64,000 nt of DNA, from contig NC_135220.1 in assembly GCF_052324685.1 (NCBI RefSeq), forward strand, positions 452,501 through 516,500, given 5' to 3'. A program made the position numbers and the translations under genes. The notes under the pieces were generated by a model that was not told the DNA's origin, searched no databases, and worked only from the letters and a program-made list of their open reading frames with translations. The stretch's first letter is position 1. Each line of letters begins with the position of its first letter. Positions 1 to 24,140 of this stretch are shown one piece after another. The stretch comes from Brachyhypopomus gauderio (taxonomy: Eukaryota; Chordata; Actinopteri; Gymnotiformes; Hypopomidae).

Positions 1-347
1 GAAATATTGCTGGGTACTATGGGACCAGTTCTGAGTTTTCTGTATTTTGGTGGCTATTGACTGTTACTGTCCTCACTTACACACATTTATATAAACCACA
101 AGTCCTGCAGCTGAGTAATAAAAATACCAACAGACCCTTTGATACCTCTGTGGTATAGCATTGATTTGTAAGGGTGTATAACAAAACTGCATTGCATTGA
201 CTAATCCACTGTTAAGTATTGCTGATAACACTGAATTTTCCATTTTAAATTTCAGTCTCTTGGGAAAGTGACACGTGTGCCATATAAAACCTGGAAGACA
301 GGAGCTGACCTTAAGTAATACCAAATGACACTGCCTTGATCTCTGTC

Positions 348-452
348 AGGGGTCATCGCTTCACCAGCACCTGCTCCTGTGAAAGCAGAAAACAGGAGGT
401 CACAGGGGGTCATGAAGTCTGTGCACCGCATACCTCCTGAGGTCAGAGGTCA
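348..452 (+). promoter_or_regulatory. Cluster of nuclear-receptor half-sites (DR4 and DR1)
   Basis: Seen directly: AGGTCA at 397-402 and GGGTCA at 407-412 are spaced by four bases (DR4). AGGTCA at 440-445 and 447-452 form a perfect direct repeat spaced by one base (DR1). Another GGGTCA lies just upstream near 350. DR1 elements are classically bound by RXR/PPAR/HNF4/COUP-TF dimers and DR4 by TR or LXR with RXR. Function here is inference only. Confidence 0.4.
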
Positions 453-2043
453 CACTACGGGCATCATAGCTCTCCTAGGATGACACTGCCATTCTGTGCT
501 CTGCTGTAACTGGACCTGGAAGAAGGAGAAAACCCTTCCGTCTGACCCTTGTGGTCACTCAGATGTCTATCAGCGTGAAATATAATTGCAGCGCATTTAT
601 CAGTGTGCAGTTAGATTCCTGCAGAGACAGGCAAATGAAACTCTTCAGTAACTCTTTATTAATTAAAGCACAATTAACAAATACATCTAAAAGTTAATTT
701 TCAAAACCTTGGTTTTAATTGTCAGGCCTGCCAATGATTTTTAAAGCAGGGTGTTGGTTATTTAAGCCAAATTACAGACTGTCAGAGACTGTGCTCTTAT
801 ATATTGTTGTTGATTTTTTCCTAAGAATAATGAATCAATGAAAAGTTACAGATGGTGAATGATCATGAAGTATGAATGGAAATGTTCACAACAAGACGTC
901 TGTGGTTGACGCCTGCAACATCTCTCCAATTTACTCTTTAGAGCAGCTGTGAATTAGGTCCTTATAGATTTTGATGGATATACTTTCTATACCACTAAGA
1001 TCTGAGACAATTTGCATACAGATGCTTAGCCAATCTGACTATGGACCTGAAAGGGGGGGGGAGGAGAGATGCAGTCGGGCAGGGGAGACTTGCTGACTAG
1101 CCCATATATTCAACCCATAGTTCATAGCATGATGGCGACCTCATTCTCCTCACTGGGAAGGCACAGGTGCCATCTCAATAACCAGGGTTATTTTGGAGGG
1201 GTGAATGGGGCAGAAGGACGTTTCGAGTATGTCACTCAGTGCCCCGGTCTTCTCAAACTACCATTAAACCCAGTTAGGATCATTAGATTTAAAGGTGGTG
1301 GCAATCCAGTATTATGTAATTGCAAAGCTAAGACTTACCGCAGATGGGGTGAGTGGCGAGAGGCGTGGGTGTTGTTGGGGTGAAGTTATTCATCATACCG
1401 GGGGGTAAATTGGCTAATCAAGCCCTGACTTGTGTCCAGAAAGTGAGCGTGTTTAATTAATGGAGAGGGCTGGGGGGAGGGGGGGGGGTGTATGAGCAGG
1501 TGGAGGAGAGGCGAGATGAAGGGAGATTGTCTCGTGGAAAGAGAGCAGGCAGGAGGGGCACGGACGTCTGAAAGGAGCTGCTCGACTGCCTCTACAGCCA
1601 CTTTTGTGTTATTCTCTCAGTGAGACAAGAAAACCTGTACTTTAGGACATCTGCTAAGCTGATTTTCCCAGAGCTTAGCAGCTCAAAGGGCTTATCACCA
1701 AAATGACGGCCATTTTCTTGGCATGGTAGTAGTTCAGAAAGTTTTTTTTTCTCCTTTCTGTTTTTTTTATAGATTCTGCAAGTTCATATGGAGTGTTTCG
1801 TCTTCCAAGAGCAATCAAGATGTCTGTGCCACCAATTGTGTGAATATGCTTCCAAAAAAAAAGACATCTGTTACTTTTTCTCATGTAAAGTTTCTCATGT
1901 AAAGTTTCACTGCACATTCAGAATGGTTCACTTTGAAATATTGTATACATAAATGAATAGTAATATTTTTTTTGCAGTCAATAAATTTGGATGTTTATCA
2001 TAATTTGAATCAAACTGAACAAACTGTCAAACTGCTGAGTGAA

Positions 2044-2260
<217 letters not shown>

Positions 2261-2426
2261 ATACTAAGAAAGATATACTAGAACTATTAGGACAAAAAAG
2301 TTTTAAAGTTTTCCTTTTCTCCGCCCCTCCCCCACAATTTTCTCACACAGCTCTCTTAAAAAGAGACTAGCTGCATTCGCCCAATATCACCCTCCAGGGT
2401 GACAGCTGTGCCAAGAAGTGCTTTTT

Positions 2427-2543
<117 letters not shown>

Positions 2544-2648
2544 ATCATTAATGGAGCCTCTCACTCAGTGGCCTGGAAATCGGCCTCTTAGCTCCGCCCC
2601 AAAGTGTGGGCAGCCTTTGTTATTGTAATGGAGCTATGGGGTGCTACA

Positions 2649-2652
<4 letters not shown>

Positions 2653-2723
<71 letters not shown>
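2653..2723. repeat. (TG)n microsatellite
   Basis: A perfect TG tract of about 70 bases, 110 bases downstream of the CA tract and complementary to it. The two could form an imperfect hairpin. Confidence 0.97.
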
Positions 2724-2733
<10 letters not shown>

Positions 2734-3712
2734 TGCAGAGAGAGAAAGTGTGGAGTTTGGGGATTGGGCCTGTCCTCCTCCCATAGTCTGGGCTTTTGAG
2801 TGGAATGACTCTACATTTCTGTGGAGTTCAGCTGCCATATTGTTTTGCACTAAAGAAGCATATAAACGTAACAAACAAAAAGAAAAAAACAAAAATTTAC
2901 TGAAACTTTATTTAAACGTGTATCATGTACACAACTCTAAATCAGACAATTAGCTTGCCAAGTTTTTTTTTTTTTTTTTTTTACATGATTACTTTGAAAA
3001 CTCTTGCAAAACACAGTAGATTTTGATGAAAACATTGCATGGGAAAAATAAATATTTTTCATTCAGTCCTTGTTTGCTTGAACCTAATTGTTTATATCTG
3101 CATAAACAAAGGAATGGCAAAGCAGATTTCTCAGCCCCACGTCTTCACACTCTCATCTCCAAAAGTCTTTTTAAAGCAGGCTCTGAAAGCCTTGTACCAT
3201 TTCCACAGGCCTGGTGTCCACCAAGTGTGGACGCCTTAATACGCGCCCCCTGGCTCCTTCCATACATCCTTCAGTCCCCCTCCTTACTATGGCAACAGCA
3301 GGAGGGGGGGGGTACCCCAGCATCATTATCAACATGGCCATCTGTCATGGGGAGCTCAGAGTCTAGCTCATGGTTTACATGGGCCATGGCAGTACCTCTG
3401 CACTGGCCTAAAGAACCAATGTATGGAGGGAGGAAAGGAGAGAAAGAGAAAGCACAGGTCACAACTAAAGGGGAAAAGAGAGAGAGTGATGGATCCACTA
3501 AAGTTGCTTGAAATTGAAAGTCTCATGGAATTGCTTATTGCTTGATTGGTTGATTATCTGAGTGATAGTGAAGTCTTGTGACATAAGATGTAACAAAAGG
3601 GACCCATGAAACAACCATCCAGGTCTTGATTATCCATTTTGCCTTTACTCTAGCAACTCATCCTGTATCCTGTGTATGTACACAACCCCTTTGTTTTACA
3701 CAAATGTTTGTG

Positions 3713-3837
<125 letters not shown>

Positions 3838-4329
3838 CAGAGAAACAGGATATTTCAGACAGAGGTCCATCAGTTGTGGAAGTGAACCTCTGTCCAAAAC
3901 TGAGTACACTGGCCTTTGTTTTACACAAATATTTGTACAATATATATACACATGTAGCCTACATTAATATACTTGAGTATATTTTACTTTACTTATATTT
4001 AGTAACTAGTAACTTATATATAGTATACATATATTTGAGTATATGTACCTAAATTATTAGATTATTGTTAGATATTATAGACAATAACAAAATGCATAGT
4101 GGAGTGAAAGAAAAACATTGCTTAAAAATATATTTATATACTGTTGAAAATATACTGTTGAAACTTAAAACTGTTCTCCACAAGTATTCGAATGGAGTTC
4201 TGATAAAAGGGAAGTAGTTTCCTTCGCCGTATGACATGCAGGGAACAGGACTTCTCTTTTGTTTCCATTCTCAATGGGTATTGTCTAGGGACCACTCGAA
4301 CTGAAGACCGCTCTGATAGGCTTACCGCG

Positions 4330-4513
4330 GGGACTAAAACGACGCAGGCTGCATCTGATTGGTGAAAGGCAAAGCTCGCGGAGAAGACCGCCCACTCAAG
4401 CAAGTTTTCTTCCAAGTTACTTTCTGTGTTATGAAGCAAAGTTCCAGAGTTTGAAAGCTGTGTGTGGCGCAACGGAATCACAGCAAACATGAAGCTGTGT
4501 AGAACTTTTCTTG
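4330..4513 (+). promoter_or_regulatory. Candidate promoter and leader exon, probably of myt1
   Basis: An inverted CCAAT motif (ATTGG near 4359) sits in a CpG-containing stretch. A strong splice donor (G|GTGAGT) lies at 4513/4514, just after a short ATG frame beginning near 4490. This looks like a TATA-less first exon. Assignment to myt1 rests only on position and strand, since human MYT1 has non-coding leader exons. A second donor-like site (AAAG|GTAAGT) lies near 6272/6273 and could end another leader exon. Confidence 0.3.
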
Positions 4514-7500
4514 GTGAGTACGACCGGTTAACGTTGATCAAAGATAGTTCCACTGTATTATAGCGTCTATTTTCCTATGCAATACTTTGTTATGATCTTA
4601 TCATGTTTTTGGAAACGTGTGACGATTTGTTAAGGCATCCTGCATCTATTCAGCTTGTGTAAATAATCAGTGAACTAGTGATTTTTGATAACAGGTCATT
4701 ATTTGGCTAACCGTTTTATTAGTGATCGTTTTATTATAGTAAAACACATTAAGAAGACAATCATAAAATGTAATCGTTTTACAGCTTTTTAGTGGGACAA
4801 AAACTAAATAAATAGGTTAGTTTCGTATGCCGTTAACCTACAACGGGCCATACAGCTTGAGTGCTGGCCGAGGGGATCTCTTTGTGCTCTCAAAAGTTTA
4901 AAAACTCAAATCCCCGTCCAGACAGTTTGCAGACAAAGGAAACTTTTGTTTCCAAAGGGATTTGTGTTCTCAACTCTGTGGGGACTTCGGGCTGCAGTAC
5001 AGACCCATTAAAAGTTTGTGTGAGGGAGGGACTTAGTCAGATCGGTCCATCTGTCCATGGGGGTGTGAGGTGGGGGTTGGCTCTCGTCGCCTTATTCACT
5101 CAGCTGGCCCGTATGTAATATTTATACACATTGCCTGGCCCGTGGAAACAGACTGCGAAGATAATTGTATGCTGGAGCAACGATGCTGTCCATCTGTACT
5201 GAGGTTTAAGATGAGACTGGTGTGAACAAAGTTCCAGCTGGTAACCGAAGAACTTCGGTCTCATTAAATATGCAGAAACTCTTGCAGAGTTTCTATCGTC
5301 ACGTGAACAAAAAGTATAGAATAGTTCAGTCAGATCATATATATCATATAGATTATATATATTATAGATAGATCATATAGATTATATATATACACTGTAT
5401 ATTATATATAATATGGTAATATCCCCCGAGTTTCACGCTTATCTTTTAAACTTAGTTTTTTCCATTTAGTTTATTGAATAAGAAATCATAAAGTATATGT
5501 AACTAGTACAAACCCTGCAGTTAAATGTATTTAAACATTGCAAAACGAGAATCGTTTATTTTACAATGCAAGAGAACAAGAGAAGACATAATTTATTCCC
5601 GTTAAAAACATATTACCTAAAATCGTGCAACACTGAGAGCAACATACTTGATGGTTATAGTGGTCACAGAGATCATATAACTTGTCAACCAAAAAAGCTT
5701 ATTTAATAAAATATGTTAATACAGTGGCCATAAAATTTCAACATATTTAATAATATTGAATCTTAAACGTCATATACTTTGGATATTTTATGAAATATAA
5801 TTATTTGTTTTGTGGAGTGTAATTATTTGTTTTTAAGTTTGTTTTAAAAGTTGTGATATTCACATACCCATGTCGCGGAAAAACAGTTAATGCCCGGTTG
5901 TAAGCTAATGCATGGGCTTCATAGAAGGCAGCTGCGACAAAGTGTTCCTGTCCATGGTACTGAAATTTGTTATAGCGCTGTCTAGAGTGCTGAACCTCGA
6001 ACACCGCTCACGGCCGAACGGCTAACAATACTTCAAATAATAACGTAAACGTGTGGCTGACGGTTAGCTTAACCGGCCAGTAGATCGCAGGATGTAATTA
6101 TTGTTTATGCATTTTTTTTATTTAAAAAAGCTGAGATGTATTAGAATTTTGAGAGACGTTTGTGTACGGGAGGGGGTCTGTCGAAGGCCCATCCCTTCTG
6201 GTATTGTACATTTACTATGATGATGTCACAGCATAGGGTAGAGGAGGGGTGAACAATGGGCCTGTGGTAAAGGTAAGTTCATATTATTTTCGCCGACGAA
6301 CGTTATGTAGAAATATTTTGACGAGTACGTGGTGACATTCAAACGTCATATAAATATACACGACCGGGTTCCTAACATGAAGAGGTTTGTGACTAGTCCT
6401 GGTCGGATTATTTAAGGTTTTCAACGGTTAGGAAAGGGTTTAATCTAAAGGCGAAGGGTACCGTGCCGAAGTTACAGCTACGAAGAGCAAGAGGCCGCTT
6501 GCATCTCTCCGAAAATACGTCGTCAGTGGGGATACGAAGCTTATGGTATTTTCTCTGCTAGCTTTTACCTTGCATTTTGGTTGTTAATAGCACAGTGTCC
6601 AAAAGAGTTTGTGCTAACGTTTTATATCGGTTAACCAATCGAATATCCATTGTACTCGGTTATTGTCGTCGGTATATGGTCGCCGGGTTCGTAATCTTTT
6701 ACCGAGGCATGTTTCGACCTGCTTTCGTCCTTCCTAATTTTATCTTTCAGTTATTTGGTGGAGAGGTTGACATACGTAATTCTTTTATTAGCTAAATAAA
6801 AATACACCTCTAGTAACCACTAGCCTTCGGTATAATAGCGTTTGTTTTGTTCGAAAAGCTCATCAACTTTATAGATGTATATATGATTGGACTAGCCGTG
6901 CTACCCCCTTTTTTATATGCATAGCTATTTCGGTCAAATGTTTTGTCGTTTTCTGTGTGCTAGTTTGAAGGAGATAGGCCTGTGCTACCGTAAGCGATCT
7001 CTAAATGAATGCGCCCATGACGTAGGCTAGCCTACTTCATAGTGGAAGTTTAATATGCAACCCAAACACGACTGACAACACATTCTGTGGAAGTTTGTTC
7101 GGCATAATTTAAGGCCACGTTATTTAAATCTGCCTATGTTGTAGTCTATGTCTCTGAATGTATATTAGAAGTACTGGTAATGCGAGATTAACAGCTAAAC
7201 TAAGCGCTTTGAGTTGTAGTTTTACATTGTGCGCGTAGCCCAGTTTTCCAGGAACATAAGCAGTCCGCGTCACCAGCCGTTTACTGGGGCATACACGCAC
7301 CAGTGGTCTTTCATGGTTTTTTTCCAGGGTTAATCTGACCGTTTTTGTAGTTATCAGAAGTATCAGTTTGCCTTTTTCATTGTCTAGTGTTATGGTATGG
7401 TTTGGTATTTTAAGCCCTCCAGATGTTCCGTCTTGGTTTTCGTGCAAGTCTCGAGCGCCAAGAGCACTTCTTCTTAAACGAAATAAACCCCGATTTCTAC

Positions 7501-9554
7501 ACTGCATGCGCATGGAGACCTATCATGTCCCAAATGTTCTCGGTATTCTGGGATATAAAGCGGTTATCATAAAGACGAGGTTTATTTTACGACAGGCGCG
7601 CACCCTCATGCAGTGTTAGTCATGGAGGGGGTTTGCGGCTCCACTGATTGAAGTCATTTGAAGGCGTGGTATTCTGGAGAAGAGAGGTTACGCACAGCAT
7701 CATAATGCTCTTATTCTAAGTCAAGGGATTGTGAGACAAAAGAAAAGCGCTATATCTAAAATTCAACAGAATATTTTACAGCATATTTAGAGATGGCGAC
7801 CGAGCTGGTGCAGAAAAACGTCGATTTGAGAATCCTTGTTTATCCTTGTCAAACTTGTTACAAGTGAACGGCGCATCCCCTTATCATCGACACTGTTTTG
7901 GGACCGATACAACAGTGTTTTCTTTTCATATTTTCATGAAGCAGCTATACGATGGTTTATGGGTGTTAACTGTAACGTTTATATATCTCATTAATGTAAT
8001 TTAGTCACGTGGGGGATTTTTGCAACTATTTACCCATTTTCTTCTATTACACCGCATTTTCATGTATCAAAGTATTCATAAACAACAGTACAAGTAATGT
8101 GAAGAGTAATGTGAAAGATATTCATGTGAAGAACCGTAACGTTGGGTGTTGTGTTTGTGGTGTGTTGCGCCGTATTTGTCGCGTTTCTCTGGGGAACCCC
8201 CTCCACGCCCGAGACGTGAGAGTAAAGAGCACCAGGTGCCACTGGAAACGTAATCAGAACACACGTAGTAATGGGCGAATGAAGCAGCTGTGTCGCGGTC
8301 GCATCCCGGTTCATTCACAACATATAATCGACACCAGATCCATGAAGGCACGCACACACTGACATACGATGATGTACTGTTTAAAGGCCTTATAAAGAAC
8401 TTTAGCATCTCTTTCCCCAGAGAGTTGTCTAATGCCTGTTCCCTGATCAGTCACTCATGTTCATTTAAGAAATATGTTGCCTGTTGTGTCATTACATGTC
8501 TGAATAAGTTTTTTGTTGTTGCTGTGATAGTGACAGTTAAAATATCCCTGTTGTAATGGTCAAATATTATACCAAATAAAGAGTCCTATTTATATTGTAT
8601 TCCTGTTGCAATGGTCAAATATTATACCAGATAAAGAGTGCTATTTATATTTAACTTGCACATGTACAGTGGAAATGTTGATATGTAAAGTGCTCTGTTT
8701 ATATGACTTGGCTCTGAAATGCTGACGCGTTCTGCTAAAGCTGCTTTGATATCTGGCACAGTGTTTCCTAGGCTGAAGAAGTGTCATAGGGTGTTATTAT
8801 TTCCCTGTCCCTCTCCTCCAATAGAAAATGAGTTCCATGGACAGCTGCTGAGTCAGAAGTGGACAAGAGGGGACAGAGTCAGCAGCTGGGAGAGCAAGAG
8901 AAGCAGGAGAATCAAAGTGAGATATCGGAGTTTCACTGAATCGTGCATGAAAAGTGCCACACAAATATACCAGCCTTGCCTTGACACGCGTGTGTGTGTG
9001 CACAGGCGGGTGTGTGTTTGCACATTTGGAATAGCTTCATTATGAGTGTAGGTCTTTTCTACATTTCACCATGAGAGCTATCATACAGTGAACAACCTTG
9101 AGGTTTTTTTTTTATTGCTCCCATATGAAGAGCAATTCCACCCCCTCCCCAAATCCTTTGCACAGTTCTGTCTGTCTGTCTCAAATCTACGCTTCTCGTA
9201 CTTTGCTTAAGTACTTTTTCTTTCATTTCTCACACACCTCCTCCGAAGCCTCTCAGCAGGTCATGGTTTGCATGTCAAAAGAACTGCCTGGAAATCTGTT
9301 ATTGATTCTGCTGTATCAAAGGGTTTAACGGGTATAAGGTTCCAGTAATATCATACCCTACTCAGCACTGAGATCCATTAGCTGTATTATTGTCATGAAG
9401 TAGGATGGAATAAAAAAATCATGCCTCGACATTTAGGGCAAAAAAATATTATTTTAGTACTGGACAAAGAGAACAAAACAGATAGAAAGACAAAATGAGA
9501 AAGACAAGTTCCATATAAGAACTCTGTGCATGTGTGTTTGTGTGAACTGTGCAG
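4514..9554 (+). other. Probable leader intron(s) of myt1; CpG-rich, no coding exon seen
   Basis: No conserved protein can be read. From about 5.8 to 8.4 kb the base composition is not GC-rich, yet CG dinucleotides are much commoner than in the flanking DNA, where most CG has decayed. That is typical of DNA kept unmethylated in the germ line, as around Polycomb-bound developmental genes. A 24-codon frame with a fair start context (7793-7867) exists but has no supporting homology. Confidence 0.4.
8547..8656 (+). repeat. 55-bp tandem duplication
   Basis: Two head-to-tail copies of a 55-base unit start at 8547 and 8602 (CCTGTTG, then AATGGTCAAATATTATACCA and onward). They differ at only a few positions, so the duplication is recent. 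Confidence 0.85.
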
Positions 9555-17808
<8,254 letters not shown>

Positions 17809-18270
17809 ACACAAGAGCGTACAGCAACAAAAAAAAAAAAAGGAATTAAAAAGGAAAACAAACACAAAAAAAGAAGAAAAAAAGGAGGGGGGATGTCAAA
17901 CAGACAGTGGAAAAGAGTGTGACAACCGTTTGACACTGTGGGTTGTTCAACAGACCAACAATACTTATGTACTGTTAAAGGACATTCAGGTTTTGTATAT
18001 GACAGATGAAGACCAGTGTGAGAGGTCCAGTGGACAGAAGGACTGAATAAAAATATCCAGACCTGCTGCTTTAGCATTTTGATTACAACAAAAGGCCCCA
18101 GCGTGCCGCAAAACGATACTGGGCCAGACCTTCGAAACGATACTGGGCACAGACCTTTGGCTTATTTTTGGAGATCACCTCTTATTAGTGAACAGTTCAC
18201 ACCTGTCCTGATCTGCCTTTCTAACTCTTCTCAGCGAACAGAGGTTGTCATGAACAAGCTGTGAGACTGA

Positions 18271-18296
18271 TGCGTGTGCGTGTGTGCGTGTGTGCG

Positions 18297-18358
<62 letters not shown>
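18271..18358. repeat. (TG)n microsatellite in the myt1 3' UTR
   Basis: TG units with several CG interruptions at the left end, about 88 bases, inside the inferred 3' UTR. Confidence 0.95.
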
Positions 18359-18359
<1 letters not shown>

Positions 18360-19097
18360 CAGTCTATGTCTGAAGGTACTTTCAGAATTCTTGACGCCCC
18401 CTCTTGGTTAGAATGCAGCACTGCTATTGTTTGTACCCTGTGTGATGATGTTGTCTCACATTTGGTGAATATTTGTTCGAGTCCCATTTAGAAATGGTCA
18501 TAGTATTTGAAAACATAGATATTGCACTTCCAAATAGTTTGTAGTTTCATTATCATATTGTTATTATAATTATTACTATTTAAATTCGTTCCTTGATATG
18601 TAAGTTTTAATTTATTTATTCATGTCTTGGTGTTCATTTTGTTTATTTATTCATCAGTGTCTATTTAATAACATATTTATTTTACACAACTAAATTCTAT
18701 AAGCAGCTTTTTAACAGTCAATATAAGGAGAATAGTTGCCCTCTGTGTTAAGAAAGGTGGCAATATTTTAAAATATCCACAGCAAGTGTTTTATAACCTT
18801 CCTATTTATTTTAAAGACAGGGATTTTTAATCTCTTTTTTAAGTGCAAATATTTTCTATCAATTTTTATATTATTTTCTAATATTCTCATTTATTTAATG
18901 AGTTTTGTTTTCCATAAAAGTATTTTGACACCCTCCACAGTGAAGTGGGTTGAACAGATACAGTATGATGTATTTATTATTTATTTAATATTTAAGTACA
19001 AATTGAATGGAGATCTTGTTGCAATATTTATTTTGTAAATGTATCCGTGTTAGTGACTGCTGCATATGGATAGACTTTGCCCGTCTGTTGGTGATAA

Positions 19098-19103
19098 AAT
19101 AAA
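19098..19103 (+). terminator. myt1: Probable distal polyadenylation signal of myt1
   Basis: AATAAA, part of GATAAAATAAAATG, lies about 1.3 kb after the stop codon and before the pcmtd2 promoter region. Confidence 0.5.
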
Positions 19104-19559
19104 ATGAAATTCTATCACCTATATCGTGTCACTATACATTAATAATCATACATCTGTTATTAATTTGCAAGTAAATACTACTCAGGCAGACTCATTAGCA
19201 AATGGGGTAAAAAATGGATTGCCATTTTTGTAATAATGTTAATAATGATACATATTCTCAATTTTTAGCTGACATCTACTGGTTGCAATGAGGAAGTTGC
19301 CTATTTTATTATTTTCAATGCGTTTGTATCTAATACATAACCTTAAAAGACTGGCTAAAATGATATTTTAGTAAATGTACTGGCCCTTTGTGATCCTAAA
19401 CCTTTATTTTGTACTTTTTCTGTTCTTTTCATCAGAGGTAATCTAGGAATGCTAATACTATATATCAACAGCTTTGGCGAGTTATCTTAACGTTAATAAC
19501 GCATGAACCTACATAGACGCTCTAGGATGAATACTTACGACTTCTAACCAAGTGTGCGT

Positions 19560-19867
19560 GCCTCACAGTTTCTGTTTGCGTGACGTCAGTCAGTCAGCTG
19601 GTCAATGTTTACATCCAGAATTGTGGCCACTCGTATTGAATGTTGATGGGAAGATATCCGACAGGGTAAAAACAATGGAGACCATTAACAAAACATACAA
19701 CGGCTGTTAACACCATCGCTATTACTTCAGATAAGTGGCCAGAGGCTGAGTTGCCGGTGTGTTGCTCGTGACGAGTTTCTTTGTTTGCGAAGGAGATCAA
19801 ATTAAGCACAGTGCCCATCTTTTGCGAAGACCTTTATTTCCAGCAAAATCGACTGTTTGCATCAAAG
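19560..19867 (+). promoter_or_regulatory. pcmtd2: pcmtd2 promoter and first untranslated exon
   Basis: A perfect cAMP-response element, TGACGTCA, lies at 19581-19588. A good donor, AAAG|GTGAGT, at 19867/19868 can end an untranslated first exon. The coding exon has an acceptor at 20399 (CTTCCTCAG), 12 bases before the ATG, so a leader exon must exist upstream. The transcription start site is inferred. Confidence 0.5.
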
Positions 19868-20375
19868 GTGAGTCGAAAATGGCATGAAATGTATAAATAT
19901 CAGCATCAGCTATTTTCACCTACATGTAGCCTAGTGCCATATTGTTATCTGGGTTAAATTATTATCTACACAACTTCCAATTTAAAGCGATATAAAATGG
20001 TTTCAAACAGCATGTATGGAGAGAGGTTCGTGTTCATTTGATTTAGTGTGTGATTGGGGACGTATAGCCACGATGCGACCTACACAAGATGCTTTTGTTA
20101 TCGAATGTCGCAGCTGCATTTTGAGCGCGCGAGAGGATTGGTGGGAATATTCCTCAGTTCTAGAGTCTCTGGGGAAGTTTAGGCTTTCGAGCGTCGCAGC
20201 ACCACCATCCGATAGCCTACTGAAACTGTACTGTTGTCCTGTGAATATTATAACCTGATGCTGCCATGTTGATCTTATTGTATTCCCAACACACAGTCGT
20301 TGCACGCATTGAGAGCCAGACAAAGAATATAGGACTAGTGACTTTACACGGTGACTTTTCCGCTATGGGGGTTGA

Positions 20376-22405
<2,030 letters not shown>

Positions 22406-24140
22406 GCCATCAACTTGCCCAGTTCAGTCATAAACTGGCCACCAGTACCCATGGCATCAACAGCCCCACCCCTGTGGACTACTCCAGCCCTGTCAGCAAA
22501 AATCTGCACAAGTCTACTTTATAATGGTTGAATAATCAGTTTCTGGGAATTTGCTGACAAGCACAAATGGCTCCCTCAATCATAACATATAGACCCATTC
22601 TTATATGTAAAATGGTAATTGCAAAATCTCCTCTTTTACTGAACTATTAAAGCTCTTAATGAATTTGATAAGGAAAAAACAGGTTTTCACACAGTGCTCA
22701 AGACATCCACTATTCTCTTTGTTAATAAACATAGTTCTTGGTTTGGGATGGCTTAAGACGGTTCCCAATTGGAGTTTTAGTTCTTGTGTAGTTAATTTCA
22801 AAAGATTTGACAATTGAACAGTTCAGTCAGTACAAAACAAAAAACAAAACAGTACCTGATGCCATTTAGAATCTGATTTTCCATTTGAATAAAATGAAGA
22901 TTTTAAGTGAAAAAAATTCAAAATGATAAAAACACGTTGAACCTGGTGCTTTACATTATGAAAAGCCTATGCATACAGAGGTATTGCTTAAACATCTGTT
23001 CAGTTCCCGCCAAACACTAATTCACTAACTCCAGAAAAAGCGGCTTATTGAACACCTTACCATTTGATATGTTCATGTGTTTCTCACTGCCAGCTAACCT
23101 TTATTAAACAATATGGTATCCTAAGTTACCATCACGGTAACGGGGCACAGAGAATCATCTATTTTAGCTGTAGTTTTTGATCTCCAGTCCTTTAATAGGG
23201 GGGACACAGAGCATACACTGGACTGGTCAGTTCTTTTTGTTCCAAAAGTGGTATTACTATGATATAAATGGAGCCTGCTGGGATCTCACAGGGCTCTTGC
23301 TCTTCTGCTGTCTTGTACAGACTGATCCATTAAATGAAAAAGCAGATAAAAGGGGGGAAAAAAAAAGCAGTGTCGTTCGAGTGTGTGAAAGGTGCAAATA
23401 CTTCAGTGGCATTAACGCTCAAGTCTTGTCTTTAATGGTGGGGAAAACATTCTGGAGTTGGGATCTTCTCAGTGGTTCTTTCAAGGGAAGTGCCGGGGTT
23501 TCATACACGGTTCAAAGGAATTGATTTTTTAAAATATATACATATTAATTCATTTTCCAATTCACTTTGTTTTGGCTTAGTGTGCACCATGTTTAGTATC
23601 ACAGGGCACAAACTTGTATCCGGAGGACATGCTTAGATGTTTTAATGTACTTATAAGTATTTCAAAATCTTTGAATACCATTATTAGCCTTCTTTGAGGC
23701 ATCATCAAAAAGGGTCAAAACAGTTTGGCACACTGTTGCTGTTTCTGGGACAGAAAATGCTCATTCTGTGCAAATCTGACATGGAAATCGCGTGTCAAAG
23801 GGTTTTACATGCTTCTACTTATACTGATCCACTACCTGTGAAACCCCCAGCAAATTATTTGAGGAATTGGTTCACACTGAACTGCAGGGACCTATTTCAA
23901 GACTGGGTGCCAAATGTAGCAATGACCAGAGCTAAACAAAGACTCGCATCTGCAAATATGCCATATTCAAAATGTGCCCATGTTGTGACAATGGAAGAAA
24001 CCTGCCTTTAAAGAGCTGTGTTCTAGAATATATAGGTCTATGACTATTGATGTAAAATCAAGTTTTAAAATGGTCAAAATAAATTAAAAAATAAATGTAT
24101 ACATGTGGTAGGTTCATTCAATAAAATGTTCTAACATTAC
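22406..24140 (+). other. pcmtd2: pcmtd2 3' untranslated region
   Basis: This non-coding sequence follows the stop codon. AATAAA-type signals cluster near 24079-24125, where the transcript probably ends. No conserved open frame is seen. Confidence 0.5.

Larger units (their letters stand above)
17809..19120 (+). other. myt1: myt1 3' untranslated region
   Basis: AT-rich sequence follows the stop codon. It contains repeated TATTTATTTATT motifs of the AU-rich-element type (about 18600-18900) and a long GT microsatellite. This fits a regulated, unstable neural mRNA. An early AATAAA lies near 18046 and a distal one at 19098. Confidence 0.7.

Noticed and set aside
1069-1383. 104-codon plus-strand frame near the left end
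   Set aside because: No recognisable domain, no splice partners and unremarkable composition. Consistent with chance.
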